64,000 nt of DNA, taken from positions 2,108,001-2,172,000 of the forward strand of contig OZ244807.1 of the NCBI GenBank assembly GCA_965220185.1. Direction: 5' to 3'. Position 1 is the stretch's first letter, and every line of letters begins with the position of its first letter. Made by a program: the position numbers and the translations under genes. Under the pieces are notes generated by a model. That model saw nothing but the letters and a program-made list of their open reading frames with translations, searched no databases and was not told the DNA's origin. This stretch comes from Azotimanducus sp965220185. Lineage in GTDB: Bacteria; Pseudomonadota; Gammaproteobacteria; Pseudomonadales; Azotimanducaceae. Shown piece after piece: positions 39,643-48,398 of the stretch.

Positions 39643-40029
39643 TTGCACCCTCCTTGGGCATTGGCAGTAAATAGCGACATTAGAAACTTTTTGCACGCGC
39701 GATTCAATCCTTGCGCGGCCGCAGGTCTTGATGTGCGGGTCGGATTCGCCTGGCTCGGCGATGATGCTGACCTGTGTCGGTTTGTCATTGCCGATGCGCA
39801 CATTGAAGACATTGACCATATGAAAGACATCAACGAGCCCAAGCTCGACTTGACGTTGTTCTTTGCCTCGTCCGACCTCTTGAAGGCCATTGTCCTCGGC
39901 GAGGCCAATCCGATTGAGCGCTTCATGCAGGGCGAATTTCGCGCCGATGGCGGCCTGCCGCTCGTATTTCCAGTCCTCTCTGCGTTTACCGGCCGGCCGA
40001 GCGCACGCGCGCCACAAACTCGTCGATGA
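39643..40029 (+). CDS. SCP2 sterol-binding-like protein
   Basis: An open frame of up to 128 codons whose core resembles bacterial SCP2-domain proteins: V-R-V-G-F-A-W-L-G, a central I-N-E-P-K-L-D-L-T-L-F-F-A-S-S-D-L-L-K-A-I-V-L-G-type strand-helix, and N-P-I-E-R-F-M-Q-G-E-F-R-A-D-G. Such proteins bind lipids or serve as small lipid-transfer domains. No ATG is available near the start; TTG at 39643 or 39691 are candidates and the first lies against the divergent receptor start. The 3' end overlaps the convergent nudC by 44 bp. Protein-like composition and the domain match are the reasons for calling it; the start is unresolved. Confidence 0.5.
   Translation: MHPPWALAVNSDIRNFLHARFNPCAAAGLDVRVGFAWLGDDADLCRFVIADAHIEDIDHMKDINEPKLDLTLFFASSDLLKAIVLGEANPIERFMQGEFRADGGLPLVFPVLSAFTGRPSARAPQTRR
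39679..39707 (-). promoter_or_regulatory. sigma70-like promoter of the TonB receptor gene
   Basis: On the minus strand TTGAAT, a 17-bp spacer and TCTAAT fit a sigma70 promoter. The predicted transcript start is about 33 nt before the receptor ATG. The element lies inside the beginning of the divergent SCP2-like frame, so that gene probably starts later or the two compete. Confidence 0.55.
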
Positions 40030-40852
40030 GCCAGCGCGAAATAGCCCATTTCGGCGGAATGCTCGGCAAGCTGTCCCACTTGTACCAGTGCGCTTCGGCG
40101 ATTTCTTCGTCCTGGCAGACAATCTCGCCGCTCTCATACTCGGCGTGGAAGCCAAGCATCAGCGAATTCGGGAACGGCCATGACTGGCTGCCCTTGTATT
40201 CGAGATTGGCGACCTTCACTCCGACTTCCTCTTTGACTTCGCGATGCACGGTCTGCTCGAGCGATTCGCCTGGTTCGACGAAACCGGCGAGCGTGCTGAA
40301 AAAACCATTTGGCCACGCAGCGTTGCGCGCCAGCAAGACTTCATCGCCTCGCCACACCAGCACAATCATGCTTGGGCTGAGCCGCGGATACGCAGCATGC
40401 TGGCACTTCGGACAGACACGGGCGCGGTCATCATCGTGCAAGCGTGTCTCAGTCCCGCAGACACCACAGAATCTGTGATTGCGTTCCCATTCGAGCAGCT
40501 GATAGGCGCGCCCTGCAAGATAAAAAACCTGCGGCTCAACTTGACCGAGCAGTGAACGCAAGCTCAAGCCCGCAAAGCCGGGCACACCGGCGCGCTTGGC
40601 CTCGACCGCGAAGCAGGGGCGCCCATCAAGCTCGCCGAGATAGATGGATTCCCCATGTTCGAGCCAACGCACATCGTCATGGCTGAGCGCCGACGGCGGC
40701 GAGTCCTGCTCGCGCGCCAGCATCGCATCGCCCTCGAATGCGAAGTAGAGCGCATGCGCCCGATTGACCTCGGCGAGAGGTTTTACGCAGGCAACAAAAT
40801 TATCAGGCGTGTCGGGCCACACGGGCAAAAGGCGAGTCCAGAGCGCGTGCAT
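39986..40852 (-). CDS. nudC: NAD+ diphosphatase / RNA decapping enzyme NudC
   Basis: A 288-residue Nudix hydrolase that splits NADH/NAD+ and removes NAD caps from RNA. The zinc ribbon uses Cys129, Cys132, Cys147 and Cys150, the Nudix box is G-F-V-E-P-G-E-S-L-E-Q-T-V-H-R-E-V-K-E-E (near 190-210) and S-Q-S-W-P-F-P-N-S-L-M is the NADH pyrophosphatase signature, with Ser in place of the usual Pro in S-Q-P-W. It diverges from nhaB with 110 bp between starts. Confidence 0.95.
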   Translation of the reverse strand: MHALWTRLLPVWPDTPDNFVACVKPLAEVNRAHALYFAFEGDAMLAREQDSPPSALSHDDVRWLEHGESIYLGELDGRPCFAVEAKRAGVPGFAGLSLRSLLGQVEPQVFYLAGRAYQLLEWERNHRFCGVCGTETRLHDDDRARVCPKCQHAAYPRLSPSMIVLVWRGDEVLLARNAAWPNGFFSTLAGFVEPGESLEQTVHREVKEEVGVKVANLEYKGSQSWPFPNSLMLGFHAEYESGEIVCQDEEIAEAHWYKWDSLPSIPPKWAISRWLIDEFVARVRSAGR

Positions 40853-40962
40853 TCTCGCACGAGCGGGCGCTTAACCGAGATTTCGTATTCACTCCGGTAC
40901 ACATTACTGGCATCCGAGCGCGTATACTCGCCGCCCTTCACTTCTGACACTGCTTTGATTCC

Positions 40963-42456
40963 ATGGCGAGCATGACGCTTTCCACGGCGTTTGCGCGCAA
41001 CTTTCTTGGCGCCTCGCCTCTTTGGTACAAATCGACGATTTGTGGATTCCTGATCGCGAATCCGCTGTTCCTGCTCGTCCTCGGCCCCTACGTCACCGGA
41101 TGGCTCATCATGCTTGAGTTCATTTTCACGCTGGCGATGGCGCTCAAATGCTATCCGCTGCAGTCGGGCGGACTGATCGCGATTGAAGCTGTCGCACTTG
41201 GGATGACCAGCTCGGAGCATGTGCTTGCGGAAGTCTCGAATAACGTTGAAGTCATTCTGCTCCTGATCTTCATGGTGGCGGGCATATTCTTCATGAAGGA
41301 TCTGCTGTTGACCTCCTTCACGAAATTGTTTCTCGGTGTTCGCCGCAAGTGGCTGCTATCGCTCCTGTTCACTGCGTTCGCAGCGCTGCTCTCGGCGTTT
41401 CTCGACGCGCTCACCGTCACCGCCGTCATTATTGCCGTCGCTGGCGGCTTCTACGCCCTCTACAAGCGCGTCGTGCATGGCATCCATGAGTCCCATGTCA
41501 ATTTTGAGGACGCGATACCGGACGGCGAAGATGCCGTGCTCGACGAGTTTCGCGCCTGTCTTCGCAGCCTGCTCATGCACGGCGCCATCGGCACGGCGCT
41601 CGGCGGCGTCTGCACGACGGTCGGCGAGCCGCAGAACCTCTTGATCGCGGCCCGTGTCGGCTGGGAGTTTCAGGAGTTCTTCATCGCCATGGCGCCTGCC
41701 ACCATGCCAGTGCTGTTCGCAGGCTTGGCGATGACGATCCTGCTCGAAAAAACCGGATGGTTCGGCTATGGCACAGAGGTGCCCCCGAAAGTGCTGGAAA
41801 TCCTGCGGCAAGCAGAGGCGAAGCGCGTTGCCGAACACACCAGCCTCGATCGTGCGAGACTCTGCATACAAGCACTCTCAGCGGTGTTTCTCGTCGTTGC
41901 GCTCGCTTTTCATCTCGCTGCCGTCGGCATCATCGGCCTGTCGGTCATGATCCTGCAAACAGCGTTCAACGGCATCACCGAAGAGCATTGGCTCGGCGAG
42001 GCGTTCCACGAAGCGCTGCCGTTCGCGGCGCTGCTCGTGGTGTTCTTCGCCATCGTCGCCGTGATCCACGATCAGCATTTGTTCAGTGGCGTGCTCACCT
42101 GGGTGTTTGCGCAGCCGCAATCGAGCCAAGCATCGCTCTTCTTTCTCGCCAACGGCCTGCTCTCGGCTGTCAGTGACAATGTCTTCGTCGCGACCGTGTA
42201 TATCAACGAGGTCGCGGAGCGCTTCAACGCCGGCGACATGTCGCGCGCGCACTTTGAACGCATCGCCGTGGCCGTCAACACCGGCACCAATCTGCTCTCG
42301 GTCGCCACGCCCAATGGCCAAGCGGCGTTCCTGTTCCTGCTCACATCTTCAGTGGCGCCGCTCGTGCGATTGTCCTACGGGCGCATGCTGCTGATGGCCT
42401 TGCCCTACACTATTCTGCTGGCGATGGTTGGATATCTGGCAGTTGGGCGCTTGTAA
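40963..42456 (+). CDS. nhaB: Na+/H+ antiporter NhaB
   Basis: A 497-residue inner-membrane antiporter with about 12 helices, which exports Na+ in exchange for protons. F-L-G-x-S-P-x-W-Y-K near residue 16 and L-S-A-F-L-D-A-L-T-V-T-A-V-I-I are NhaB signatures, as are T-T-V-G-E-P-Q-N-L and L-S-A-V-S-D-N-V-F-V-A-T-V-Y-I. A TATACT at 40923-40928 could be a -10 element but no good -35 accompanies it. The 3' end overlaps the convergent dnaQ by 47 bp. NhaB is common in marine and enteric gammaproteobacteria. Confidence 0.95.
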   Translation: MASMTLSTAFARNFLGASPLWYKSTICGFLIANPLFLLVLGPYVTGWLIMLEFIFTLAMALKCYPLQSGGLIAIEAVALGMTSSEHVLAEVSNNVEVILLLIFMVAGIFFMKDLLLTSFTKLFLGVRRKWLLSLLFTAFAALLSAFLDALTVTAVIIAVAGGFYALYKRVVHGIHESHVNFEDAIPDGEDAVLDEFRACLRSLLMHGAIGTALGGVCTTVGEPQNLLIAARVGWEFQEFFIAMAPATMPVLFAGLAMTILLEKTGWFGYGTEVPPKVLEILRQAEAKRVAEHTSLDRARLCIQALSAVFLVVALAFHLAAVGIIGLSVMILQTAFNGITEEHWLGEAFHEALPFAALLVVFFAIVAVIHDQHLFSGVLTWVFAQPQSSQASLFFLANGLLSAVSDNVFVATVYINEVAERFNAGDMSRAHFERIAVAVNTGTNLLSVATPNGQAAFLFLLTSSVAPLVRLSYGRMLLMALPYTILLAMVGYLAVGRL

Positions 42457-43174
42457 GCCGATGCCAGAGGCTGCCATCGGCACATATGCCATCGATCTCC
42501 TGCAAGAACGCCTCGTGCGCGGCAAGCTCGCGCTGACTCGCACGGCGGACTTCGAGCTGCATATCTGGCCGCCTTGATGCGGCGCCTGCCTCCGCCCGCT
42601 GCGCTGAAGCCATCGCCGCGGGCGAGTGCTGACTTCCGAACAGCCCCATCTGGCCGCCGGTCATCGCAAGATAGACATCGGCAAGCAGGCTTGCGTCCTT
42701 GAGCGCACCGTGCAATTCCCGCCCCGAAATATCAATCGAGAAACGTCGGCACAAATCATCTAGCGTATGCCTCGCGCCCGGATACTTACGCCTTGCGAGC
42801 GGCAGCGTGTCCACTGTCTTCATACAAACCGACTCGATGGACTCGCAGGGCTGCGGCTCGAGCCTTTGCACCTCGGCGTTCAAGAACGCGAAATCGAAAG
42901 AGGCGTTATGGGCGATCAGCTCGCTGTCCCGCACAAATTCGACAAGCTCATCCGAGACCTCGGCAAACCTCGGCTTGCCGATCAATTGCTCATCGCGGAT
43001 GCCGTGTACTGCCGTCGCGCCTGCGTCAATTGGGCGGTCTGGCTGCAGGTAGTAGTGAAATTCCTTGCCAGTACGTTCGCGTCCAACGATTTCGATCGCG
43101 CCGATCTCGATGATGCGGTCACCCGACTGCCAGTGCAGTCCTGTGGTTTCTGTATCTATGAAGACTTGTCGCAT
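42410..43174 (-). CDS. dnaQ: DNA polymerase III epsilon subunit (3'-5' proofreading exonuclease)
   Basis: A 254-residue DnaQ. Exo I is F-I-D-T-E-T-T-G (Asp7, Glu9), Exo II H-N-A-S-F-D-F-A-F-L and Exo III H-G-A-L-K-D-A-S-L-L-A-D. A Q-M-G-L-F-G-type beta-clamp binding motif occurs near residue 175 (Q-M-G-L-F), and the tail binds the alpha subunit. Its 5' end overlaps the methyltransferase gene by 19 bp and its 3' end overlaps nhaB by 47 bp; rnhA, its usual partner, is absent. Confidence 0.95.
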   Translation of the reverse strand: MRQVFIDTETTGLHWQSGDRIIEIGAIEIVGRERTGKEFHYYLQPDRPIDAGATAVHGIRDEQLIGKPRFAEVSDELVEFVRDSELIAHNASFDFAFLNAEVQRLEPQPCESIESVCMKTVDTLPLARRKYPGARHTLDDLCRRFSIDISGRELHGALKDASLLADVYLAMTGGQMGLFGSQHSPAAMASAQRAEAGAASRRPDMQLEVRRASQRELAAHEAFLQEIDGICADGSLWHRLTSAQLPDIQPSPAE

Positions 43175-43851
43175 TGATAGGCACTCGATGTTCGGCTCGC
43201 GGGCACCAGTCCGATGCTGCCCGGCTCGCGCGCTTCTTGTCTGGAAGTAGAAAGGATTGTCGCTATTTCATGCTTGCGAAAAGCGAGCAGCCGCGCTTTG
43301 GCACCCTCGCTTTGAATGCACGATTCCCGTTCGCATGAAAGTCCGTGCGCGCGGAACTGTAGCTTGACTGAGAAGGCGGGCAACAGCCGGCGGCACTCTA
43401 TAGCGACTGATTCAAACAGCGCCGTTGACGGCAGCTTGCCAAGCAAGCTGCGAAAACCGAGCCCGCTCCACGGGTCAAGCAGCAGCACGAGCGCGCGTCC
43501 ACCTTTGCGCAGAACTCGCGCCGTCTCACTGATCGAGGCGGACAAATCCAACACATCTTCAAAACCGTATTGAATGATGAGCGCATCGACTGCGCCAGTG
43601 GCATAAGGGAGCGACGAGAGTTGACCGACCACGCAGGCATCGTCACTCGCGGCAATCATCTTGCGCTCCAACGCCTGCCAGACGTTGAGGCGAGCCCGGC
43701 TGAGCGCCTGCCAATTGTCTGCATGATCGAAGATACTTGCCCACACCAAGACTTCCCCCGAAATCAGCGATGTTTCCGCAATAAGCACCCGTGATTCGGC
43801 GAGGCGAAGCGCTTCGCCCGCGGGGGTACTGAACCATGAGGTGAGATTCAA
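43156..43851 (-). CDS. class I SAM-dependent methyltransferase
   Basis: A 231-residue small-molecule methyltransferase of the Methyltransf_11 kind, similar in position to YafS of the dnaQ region. The nucleotide-binding region is degenerate, but L-P-Y-A-T-G-A-V-D-A-L-I-I-Q-Y-G-F-E-D and A-R-V-L-R-K-G-G-R-A-L-V-L-L-L-D-P-W-S are typical motif II-III segments. A glycine-rich motif I is not obvious, so activity is uncertain. It overlaps ppiD by 4 bp and dnaQ by 19 bp and is part of a ppiD-methyltransferase-dnaQ run. Confidence 0.82.
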   Translation of the reverse strand: MNLTSWFSTPAGEALRLAESRVLIAETSLISGEVLVWASIFDHADNWQALSRARLNVWQALERKMIAASDDACVVGQLSSLPYATGAVDALIIQYGFEDVLDLSASISETARVLRKGGRALVLLLDPWSGLGFRSLLGKLPSTALFESVAIECRRLLPAFSVKLQFRAHGLSCERESCIQSEGAKARLLAFRKHEIATILSTSRQEAREPGSIGLVPASRTSSAYQCDKSS

Positions 43852-45758
43852 CCTTGATCGAGCAAGTCAGATTCTACGTCCGATGACTGTTGCATGGCGT
43901 AGTAGACAGTTGCAAGGTCTCGCTGACTAGCGAGGCTGCTCATTTGGTCCTCAAGTCCTTGCACCTCGCTTTCTGGAAGTTCAGCGGTATTGCCGTCGCG
44001 CACGCCGCTCACCACGATGAGTGCTGAGCCTCCGCTGCCAAGTGCAATCACATCCATCGCACGAGCGCCAAATGTCGGCCGCGACAATTCAAAGGCGGCG
44101 CGCACAAGCGCCTGGGAGATATCCTGATTATCGCGGCTGAGCTCATCCTGCCGTTGCCATTGCCCGCCATCGGGCACCACTTCGCCCGCGCTCGCACCTT
44201 CGAGCATACGCGCAAGGGCGTCTTCGGCAGCTTCCGCCGCCATCTGTGAGCCACGGTCGAATTCAATATCCGAGCGAAGATCATCGCGCACCTCGTCAAA
44301 CGGTATCTCGGTCGCCGGATGCACAGTGTTCGCTCGCACGACATAGGCGGCGTCATCAACTTCGATCACCGGGCTGTTGAAGCCTGAATCCATGACGTCG
44401 GGGGAAAAGAGCGCTTCACGGAGCGCCGCATCGCCAAACACGCTGTCGCCCTCGGTGCGACTTACGCCCAACACGGACTCGACTTCGGTGGCGAACGCCT
44501 CGGCAAGGGGCGACAAGCTCGTCTGCGCATCGAATGCAAGGTCATCGGCCTCAAGCTTGATTTCGGCAAAGCGATCACTCGCAGCGATACGTCGGAGCTC
44601 GGTGTCAAGCCCGCTGCGGCGTTCTTCAAAGGTCGGCGGGGAAGTTTCCATCGCATCGTCAAGGCGAATCAGATGCACGCCGAATTCCGTGACTACCGGT
44701 TGAGAAAATTCGCCGACTTCGAGCGCCCATAGGGCTGACTCAAAAGCGTCCACATAGATGCCGCGTGCCGCCATGCCAAGTGATCCGCCAAGGCTTGCCG
44801 AGCCTGCATCGTCAGAGAATTCGCGCGCGAGATCGGCAAATGGTTCGCCCGCATCCACACGCGCTCGAATGTCCAGAATCTCGGCGATGGCTTGTTCCTC
44901 GCTGCGTGCCTCGCTGACCTCAAGCAGGATGTGCGATGCCTCGCGCTGTTCAGTGCGCTCGTAATCTGCAAGCTCCGCTTCATACGCCTCCTGTAGCGAG
45001 GCTTCATCGGGAGCAAACTCGTCGGAGCTAGCAAGGTCATCAAGTCGAAACGAAATGACTTCGGCATCGATCAAGGGCGCCGTCATGAACTCAGCCTGGC
45101 GCAGGGAATAAGCTGTCACGAGTTCGTCTTGCGAAATTTCGATGTCGTCGAAATAGGTTGAAGGCTCGAATTCGAGCCATGCGAGGTCGCGCCGCTGCAG
45201 TGCGAGGCTTGCGAGCGCGCGGCTGTCTCTCGCGGTTAAAAATGCGCTGTCAAGCAGCGCTTGCTGAAACAGACTAACGCTCAGGTCTTCTCTGAGTGCG
45301 TCTCGGTAGGACTCGGGCGTGTAGCCCGCCGAAGTCACCTTCGACCGAAATACATCTGCGGAAAACGACTCACCGAGGGCAAAGGCAGGGTCGGCAAGAA
45401 TGGTCTCATCGATCTTGCTCTCGGCGGCGACAAGACCAAAGTCTGTCACGCCTGCCGAGACAACCCTTTGGCGAACGAGCTGCGATAGTGTTGATTGCGT
45501 CAGAAACGTCTCGTCGAGCAGGTCCACATACTCGTCTCCGAACTCGGCACGCAACTGCGCGTCTCGCACGCGCATTTGACGATCAAGCTCGGCAAGCGTG
45601 ATTTCTTCGCCATTGACTTCAGCAGCGTATCGATCACCGGACTGGAAGAGTGCGGTGGTGCCGAATCCGAATCCGAAGGCCGACAGCGCAATGATGATCG
45701 ACCAAACAATAATCTTTGCGCCCACGCCCTGCGCTTTCGCGCGCATGGTTTGTAGCAT
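43848..45758 (-). CDS. ppiD: peptidyl-prolyl isomerase PpiD (SurA N-terminal domain)
   Basis: A 636-residue periplasmic chaperone anchored by one N-terminal helix (about 16-36, I-I-V-W-S-I-I-I-A-L-S-A-F). A SurA_N-like domain (40-230) is followed by a parvulin domain near 265-365 (A-S-H-I-L-L-E, F-A-D-L-A-R-E-F-S-D-D, G-S-L-G, G-V-H-L-I-R-L) and a second, degenerate one. It is second after hupB in the conserved tig-clpP-clpX-hupB-ppiD order, where it aids outer-membrane protein folding. Confidence 0.94.
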   Translation of the reverse strand: MLQTMRAKAQGVGAKIIVWSIIIALSAFGFGFGTTALFQSGDRYAAEVNGEEITLAELDRQMRVRDAQLRAEFGDEYVDLLDETFLTQSTLSQLVRQRVVSAGVTDFGLVAAESKIDETILADPAFALGESFSADVFRSKVTSAGYTPESYRDALREDLSVSLFQQALLDSAFLTARDSRALASLALQRRDLAWLEFEPSTYFDDIEISQDELVTAYSLRQAEFMTAPLIDAEVISFRLDDLASSDEFAPDEASLQEAYEAELADYERTEQREASHILLEVSEARSEEQAIAEILDIRARVDAGEPFADLAREFSDDAGSASLGGSLGMAARGIYVDAFESALWALEVGEFSQPVVTEFGVHLIRLDDAMETSPPTFEERRSGLDTELRRIAASDRFAEIKLEADDLAFDAQTSLSPLAEAFATEVESVLGVSRTEGDSVFGDAALREALFSPDVMDSGFNSPVIEVDDAAYVVRANTVHPATEIPFDEVRDDLRSDIEFDRGSQMAAEAAEDALARMLEGASAGEVVPDGGQWQRQDELSRDNQDISQALVRAAFELSRPTFGARAMDVIALGSGGSALIVVSGVRDGNTAELPESEVQGLEDQMSSLASQRDLATVYYAMQQSSDVESDLLDQG

Positions 45759-45852
45759 AGTCTGCCTCTCTACGCGCTTTGAGGGCTGTAGGTGCTTTTA
45801 CAAGCCTTGCAGCCCTTTACACGCTTTACACGCCCCAAATTAGGAAGCAAGC

Positions 45853-45874
45853 GGAGCGAGGCCATCCTCGCTCC
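45853..45874 (-). terminator. hairpin between hupB and ppiD
   Basis: GGAGCGAGG and CCTCGCTCC form a perfect 9-bp stem with a 4-nt loop, 33 bp after the hupB stop. The minus-strand continuation GCTTGCTTCCTAATTTG is moderately T-rich. It probably limits readthrough from hupB into ppiD. Between it and ppiD no clear promoter was found. Confidence 0.6.
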
Positions 45875-45906
45875 GGGCACCCCTCAAAGACAAGGGGGCG
45901 GCAGAG

Positions 45907-46179
45907 CTACGAGATCGCGTCTTTAAGCGCTTTGCCCGCCTTGAAAGCTGGCGTGCTTGACGCAGGGATGCGGATCGCTTCGCCAGTTCTCGGATTGCGG
46001 CCGTTTCGCTCACCACGATGCTTGACCGAGAAAGTGCCGAATCCGATGAGTGATACCGTCTCGGCGTTCTTGAGCGCCTCGGCGATGGCATCAACTGTAG
46101 CATCGAGCGCACGGCCCGCATCGGCTTTTGAGAGTTCTGCCCTTGCAGCGATCTCGGAGACTAGTTCGGACTTGTTCAA
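45907..46179 (-). CDS. hupB: DNA-binding protein HU-beta
   Basis: A 90-residue HU protein that bends and compacts DNA. N-K-S-E-L-V-S-E-I-A at the start, L-I-G-F-G-T-F-S-V-K-H-R at the core and G-R-N-P-R-T-G-E-A-I-R-I-P-A-S in the DNA-binding arm are all conserved. The start is TTG (46177-46179), 8 nt after an AAGGAGG site. A strong promoter lies upstream at 46277-46305, leaving an untranslated leader of roughly 90 nt. Confidence 0.96.
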   Translation of the reverse strand: MNKSELVSEIAARAELSKADAGRALDATVDAIAEALKNAETVSLIGFGTFSVKHRGERNGRNPRTGEAIRIPASSTPAFKAGKALKDAIS

Positions 46180-46276
46180 AGGATGATCCTCCTTGGATTG
46201 ATTGGATGAAGTGAATTGGATGATGTACGCGGCCTAATGTGGGTGCCAGTCAAGCTCCTCCCAAGCTTCAAACGTG

Positions 46277-46305
46277 GTTATAGCACGCATGCGTTACACG
46301 GTCAA
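46277..46305 (-). promoter_or_regulatory. sigma70-like promoter of hupB
   Basis: On the minus strand TTGACC, a 17-bp spacer and TATAAC form a near-consensus promoter just beyond the clpX stop. It separates hupB transcription from clpX. Confidence 0.7.
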
Positions 46306-46315
46306 TGATTTTCGC

Positions 46316-47626
46316 TCATGCGCTCGGCAAAGCGCGCTGTTTTCGCGGACGTTCGTTTTCGTACATCAAGATCGGCTCGCCATCGCCGTTGACTGCGTTT
46401 TCGTCCACCACGACCTTGCTTACCCCCTCCAGTGAAGGCAGCGAATACTGCGTTTCGAGCAGCACCGATTCTAGGATTGAACGTAGCCCACGGGCTCCAG
46501 TCTTGCGCTGCATGGCTTTTTTCGCCACTGAACGCAATGCTTCTTCGCGAAAATCAACCTCGACGCTCTCCATTTCAAATAGGGACTTGTACTGCTTGAC
46601 AAGCGAATTGCGAGGCTCGGTGAGAATTTGCACGAGCGCATCCTCGTCAAGCTCGTCGAGCGCCGCGACCACGGGCAGTCGTCCGACGAATTCAGGGATG
46701 AGACCAAAGCGGATGAGGTCTTCCGGTTCGACCTGACGCAGCGCCTCACCGATGCCTTTGGCGTCTTTCTCGAGGTACACAACGCCGCCGAAGCCGATGG
46801 AACTGCGCTCCGTGCGATCACGTATCACACGCTCGAGGCCGGAAAAAGCCCCGCCGCAAACAAACAAGATATTGTGGGTGCTGACCTGCAGGAACTCCTG
46901 CTGCGGATGCTTGCGTCCGCCTTGGGGCGGCACCGACGCCATTGTGCCTTCAATCAGCTTGAGCAAGGCCTGTTGAACCCCCTCGCCAGACACATCGCGG
47001 GTAATGGATGGATTGTCGGCTTTGCGTGAAATCTTGTCGATCTCGTCGATATAGACGATGCCGATCTGCGCCTGCTCGACATCGTAGTCGCACTTTTGCA
47101 GGAGCTTCTGGATGATATTCTCGACATCTTCGCCAACATAGCCAGCTTCGGTCAGGGTGGTGGCATCGGCGATCGTGAACGGCACGTTCAAGAGGCGCGC
47201 TAGCGTCTCGGCGAGAAGTGTCTTGCCGCTGCCAGTCGGCCCCATCAATAGAATGTTGGACTTGCCGATCTCGACCTGTTCTTCGTCTTCAGCGCGCCCA
47301 TCGCTGACCATCTCGGGCTGGTGCAGGCGCTTGTAATGGTTGTAGACCGCCACCGACAGCACCTTCTTGGCATGCTCTTGACCGATCACGTACTCATCGA
47401 GTATGGCCTTGATTTCCTGTGGCCGCGGAAGCCCCGAATCTTCCGCGTCTTCGCCAGTTTCGGTCATCTGTTCGCGAATGATGTCGTTGCACAATTCGAC
47501 GCATTCATTGCAGATGAACACGGAAGGTCCCGCAATCAGCTTGCGAACCTCCTGCTGGTTCTTGCCGCAAAATGAACAGTAGAGCAGTTTCGTCGAGGAG
47601 TCGTCTCCGCCTCTCTTGTTTGGCAT
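46316..47626 (-). CDS. clpX: ATP-dependent protease ATPase subunit ClpX
   Basis: A 436-residue AAA+ unfoldase that feeds substrates to ClpP. The zinc domain has Cys17, Cys20, Cys39 and Cys42 (C-S-F-C-G-K…I-C-N-E-C), Walker A is G-P-T-G-S-G-K-T, the pore loop lies in E-A-G-Y-V-G-E-D, and I-Y-I-D-E-I-D-K-I is Walker B. The ClpP-binding tripeptide loop I-G-F near residue 275 (S-S-I-G-F-G) is present. The gene lies 129 bp after clpP; lon, usually next, is missing, as hupB follows directly. Confidence 0.97.
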   Translation of the reverse strand: MPNKRGGDDSSTKLLYCSFCGKNQQEVRKLIAGPSVFICNECVELCNDIIREQMTETGEDAEDSGLPRPQEIKAILDEYVIGQEHAKKVLSVAVYNHYKRLHQPEMVSDGRAEDEEQVEIGKSNILLMGPTGSGKTLLAETLARLLNVPFTIADATTLTEAGYVGEDVENIIQKLLQKCDYDVEQAQIGIVYIDEIDKISRKADNPSITRDVSGEGVQQALLKLIEGTMASVPPQGGRKHPQQEFLQVSTHNILFVCGGAFSGLERVIRDRTERSSIGFGGVVYLEKDAKGIGEALRQVEPEDLIRFGLIPEFVGRLPVVAALDELDEDALVQILTEPRNSLVKQYKSLFEMESVEVDFREEALRSVAKKAMQRKTGARGLRSILESVLLETQYSLPSLEGVSKVVVDENAVNGDGEPILMYENERPRKQRALPSA

Positions 47627-47713
47627 CGGTGCGTCCTTCGTGTACCTGTTTCGCGTGGTTTGCCTGATCGCCTGTTACCTGCAGCCCGCCTTGCTCGGAG
47701 TGCCGAACATCTT

Positions 47714-47753
47714 GTGGCTACGCCGCTGGTCTCGTGGCTACGCTGCTAGTCTA
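47714..47753. repeat. tandem duplication, 2 x 20 bp, between clpP and clpX
   Basis: GTGGCTACGCCGCTGGTCTC and GTGGCTACGCTGCTAGTCTA are adjacent and differ at 3 positions. They fill part of the 129-bp clpP-clpX gap immediately beyond the clpP stop. Function unknown; nothing else is seen in this gap. Confidence 0.7.
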
Positions 47754-47755
47754 GC

Positions 47756-48394
47756 TCATTTGTTGTCATCGGGTGTTCGCGGGTGCTGCACCTTGTCTAC
47801 GAGCCCGTAGTCAACTGCCTCGTCCGCACTCATCCAATAGTCGCGATCAGCGTCTTTTTTGATGCGCTCAACCGGCTGTCCGGTGTGCTCGGCGAGCAGA
47901 TGGTTCAGGCGGTCTCTGAGCACCCCAATCTCGCGCGCATGGATTTCGATGTCGGAGGCCACGCCGCGCATTCGGCCTGACGGCTGATGCAGCATCATGC
48001 GCGCGCTCGGCAGCGAAAGTCGCTTGCCGGGCGCGCCGGAGGCGAGCAGAAATGCACCCATGCTCGCCGCTTGGCCGATACACATCGTATTCACGTCGCA
48101 ATGCAGGAAGCGCATGGTGTCGTGAATGCAGAGCCCTGCGTTGACGGCGCCGCCAGGCGAGTTGATGTACATGTGGATGTCTTTGTCCGCGTTCTCGGAC
48201 TCAAGGTAGAGTAGCTGCGCCACAACGAGATTCGCCACTTGATCGTCGACCGGGCCGACGACGAACACAATGCGGTCGCGCAGTAGCCGGGAGTAGATAT
48301 CGAAGGCGCGCTCGCCAGTCGTGGACTGCTCAAGCACCATCGGCACGAGGCCGAGCGCCCGCTGATGAGTGATGGGTTCGTCACTGTAGTACAT
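47756..48394 (-). CDS. clpP: ATP-dependent Clp protease proteolytic subunit
   Basis: A 212-residue ClpP serine protease. The triad is Ser111 in G-Q-A-A-S-M-G-A, His136 in M-L-H-Q-P-S-G and Asp185 in D-A-D-R-D-Y-W. The sequence starts at M-Y-Y-S-D-E-P (48394), 4 bp after the tig stop; an upstream in-frame start would lie inside tig. In the ring-shaped tetradecamer it degrades proteins delivered by ClpX. Confidence 0.96.
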   Translation of the reverse strand: MYYSDEPITHQRALGLVPMVLEQSTTGERAFDIYSRLLRDRIVFVVGPVDDQVANLVVAQLLYLESENADKDIHMYINSPGGAVNAGLCIHDTMRFLHCDVNTMCIGQAASMGAFLLASGAPGKRLSLPSARMMLHQPSGRMRGVASDIEIHAREIGVLRDRLNHLLAEHTGQPVERIKKDADRDYWMSADEAVDYGLVDKVQHPRTPDDNK

Positions 48395-48398
48395 GAGT

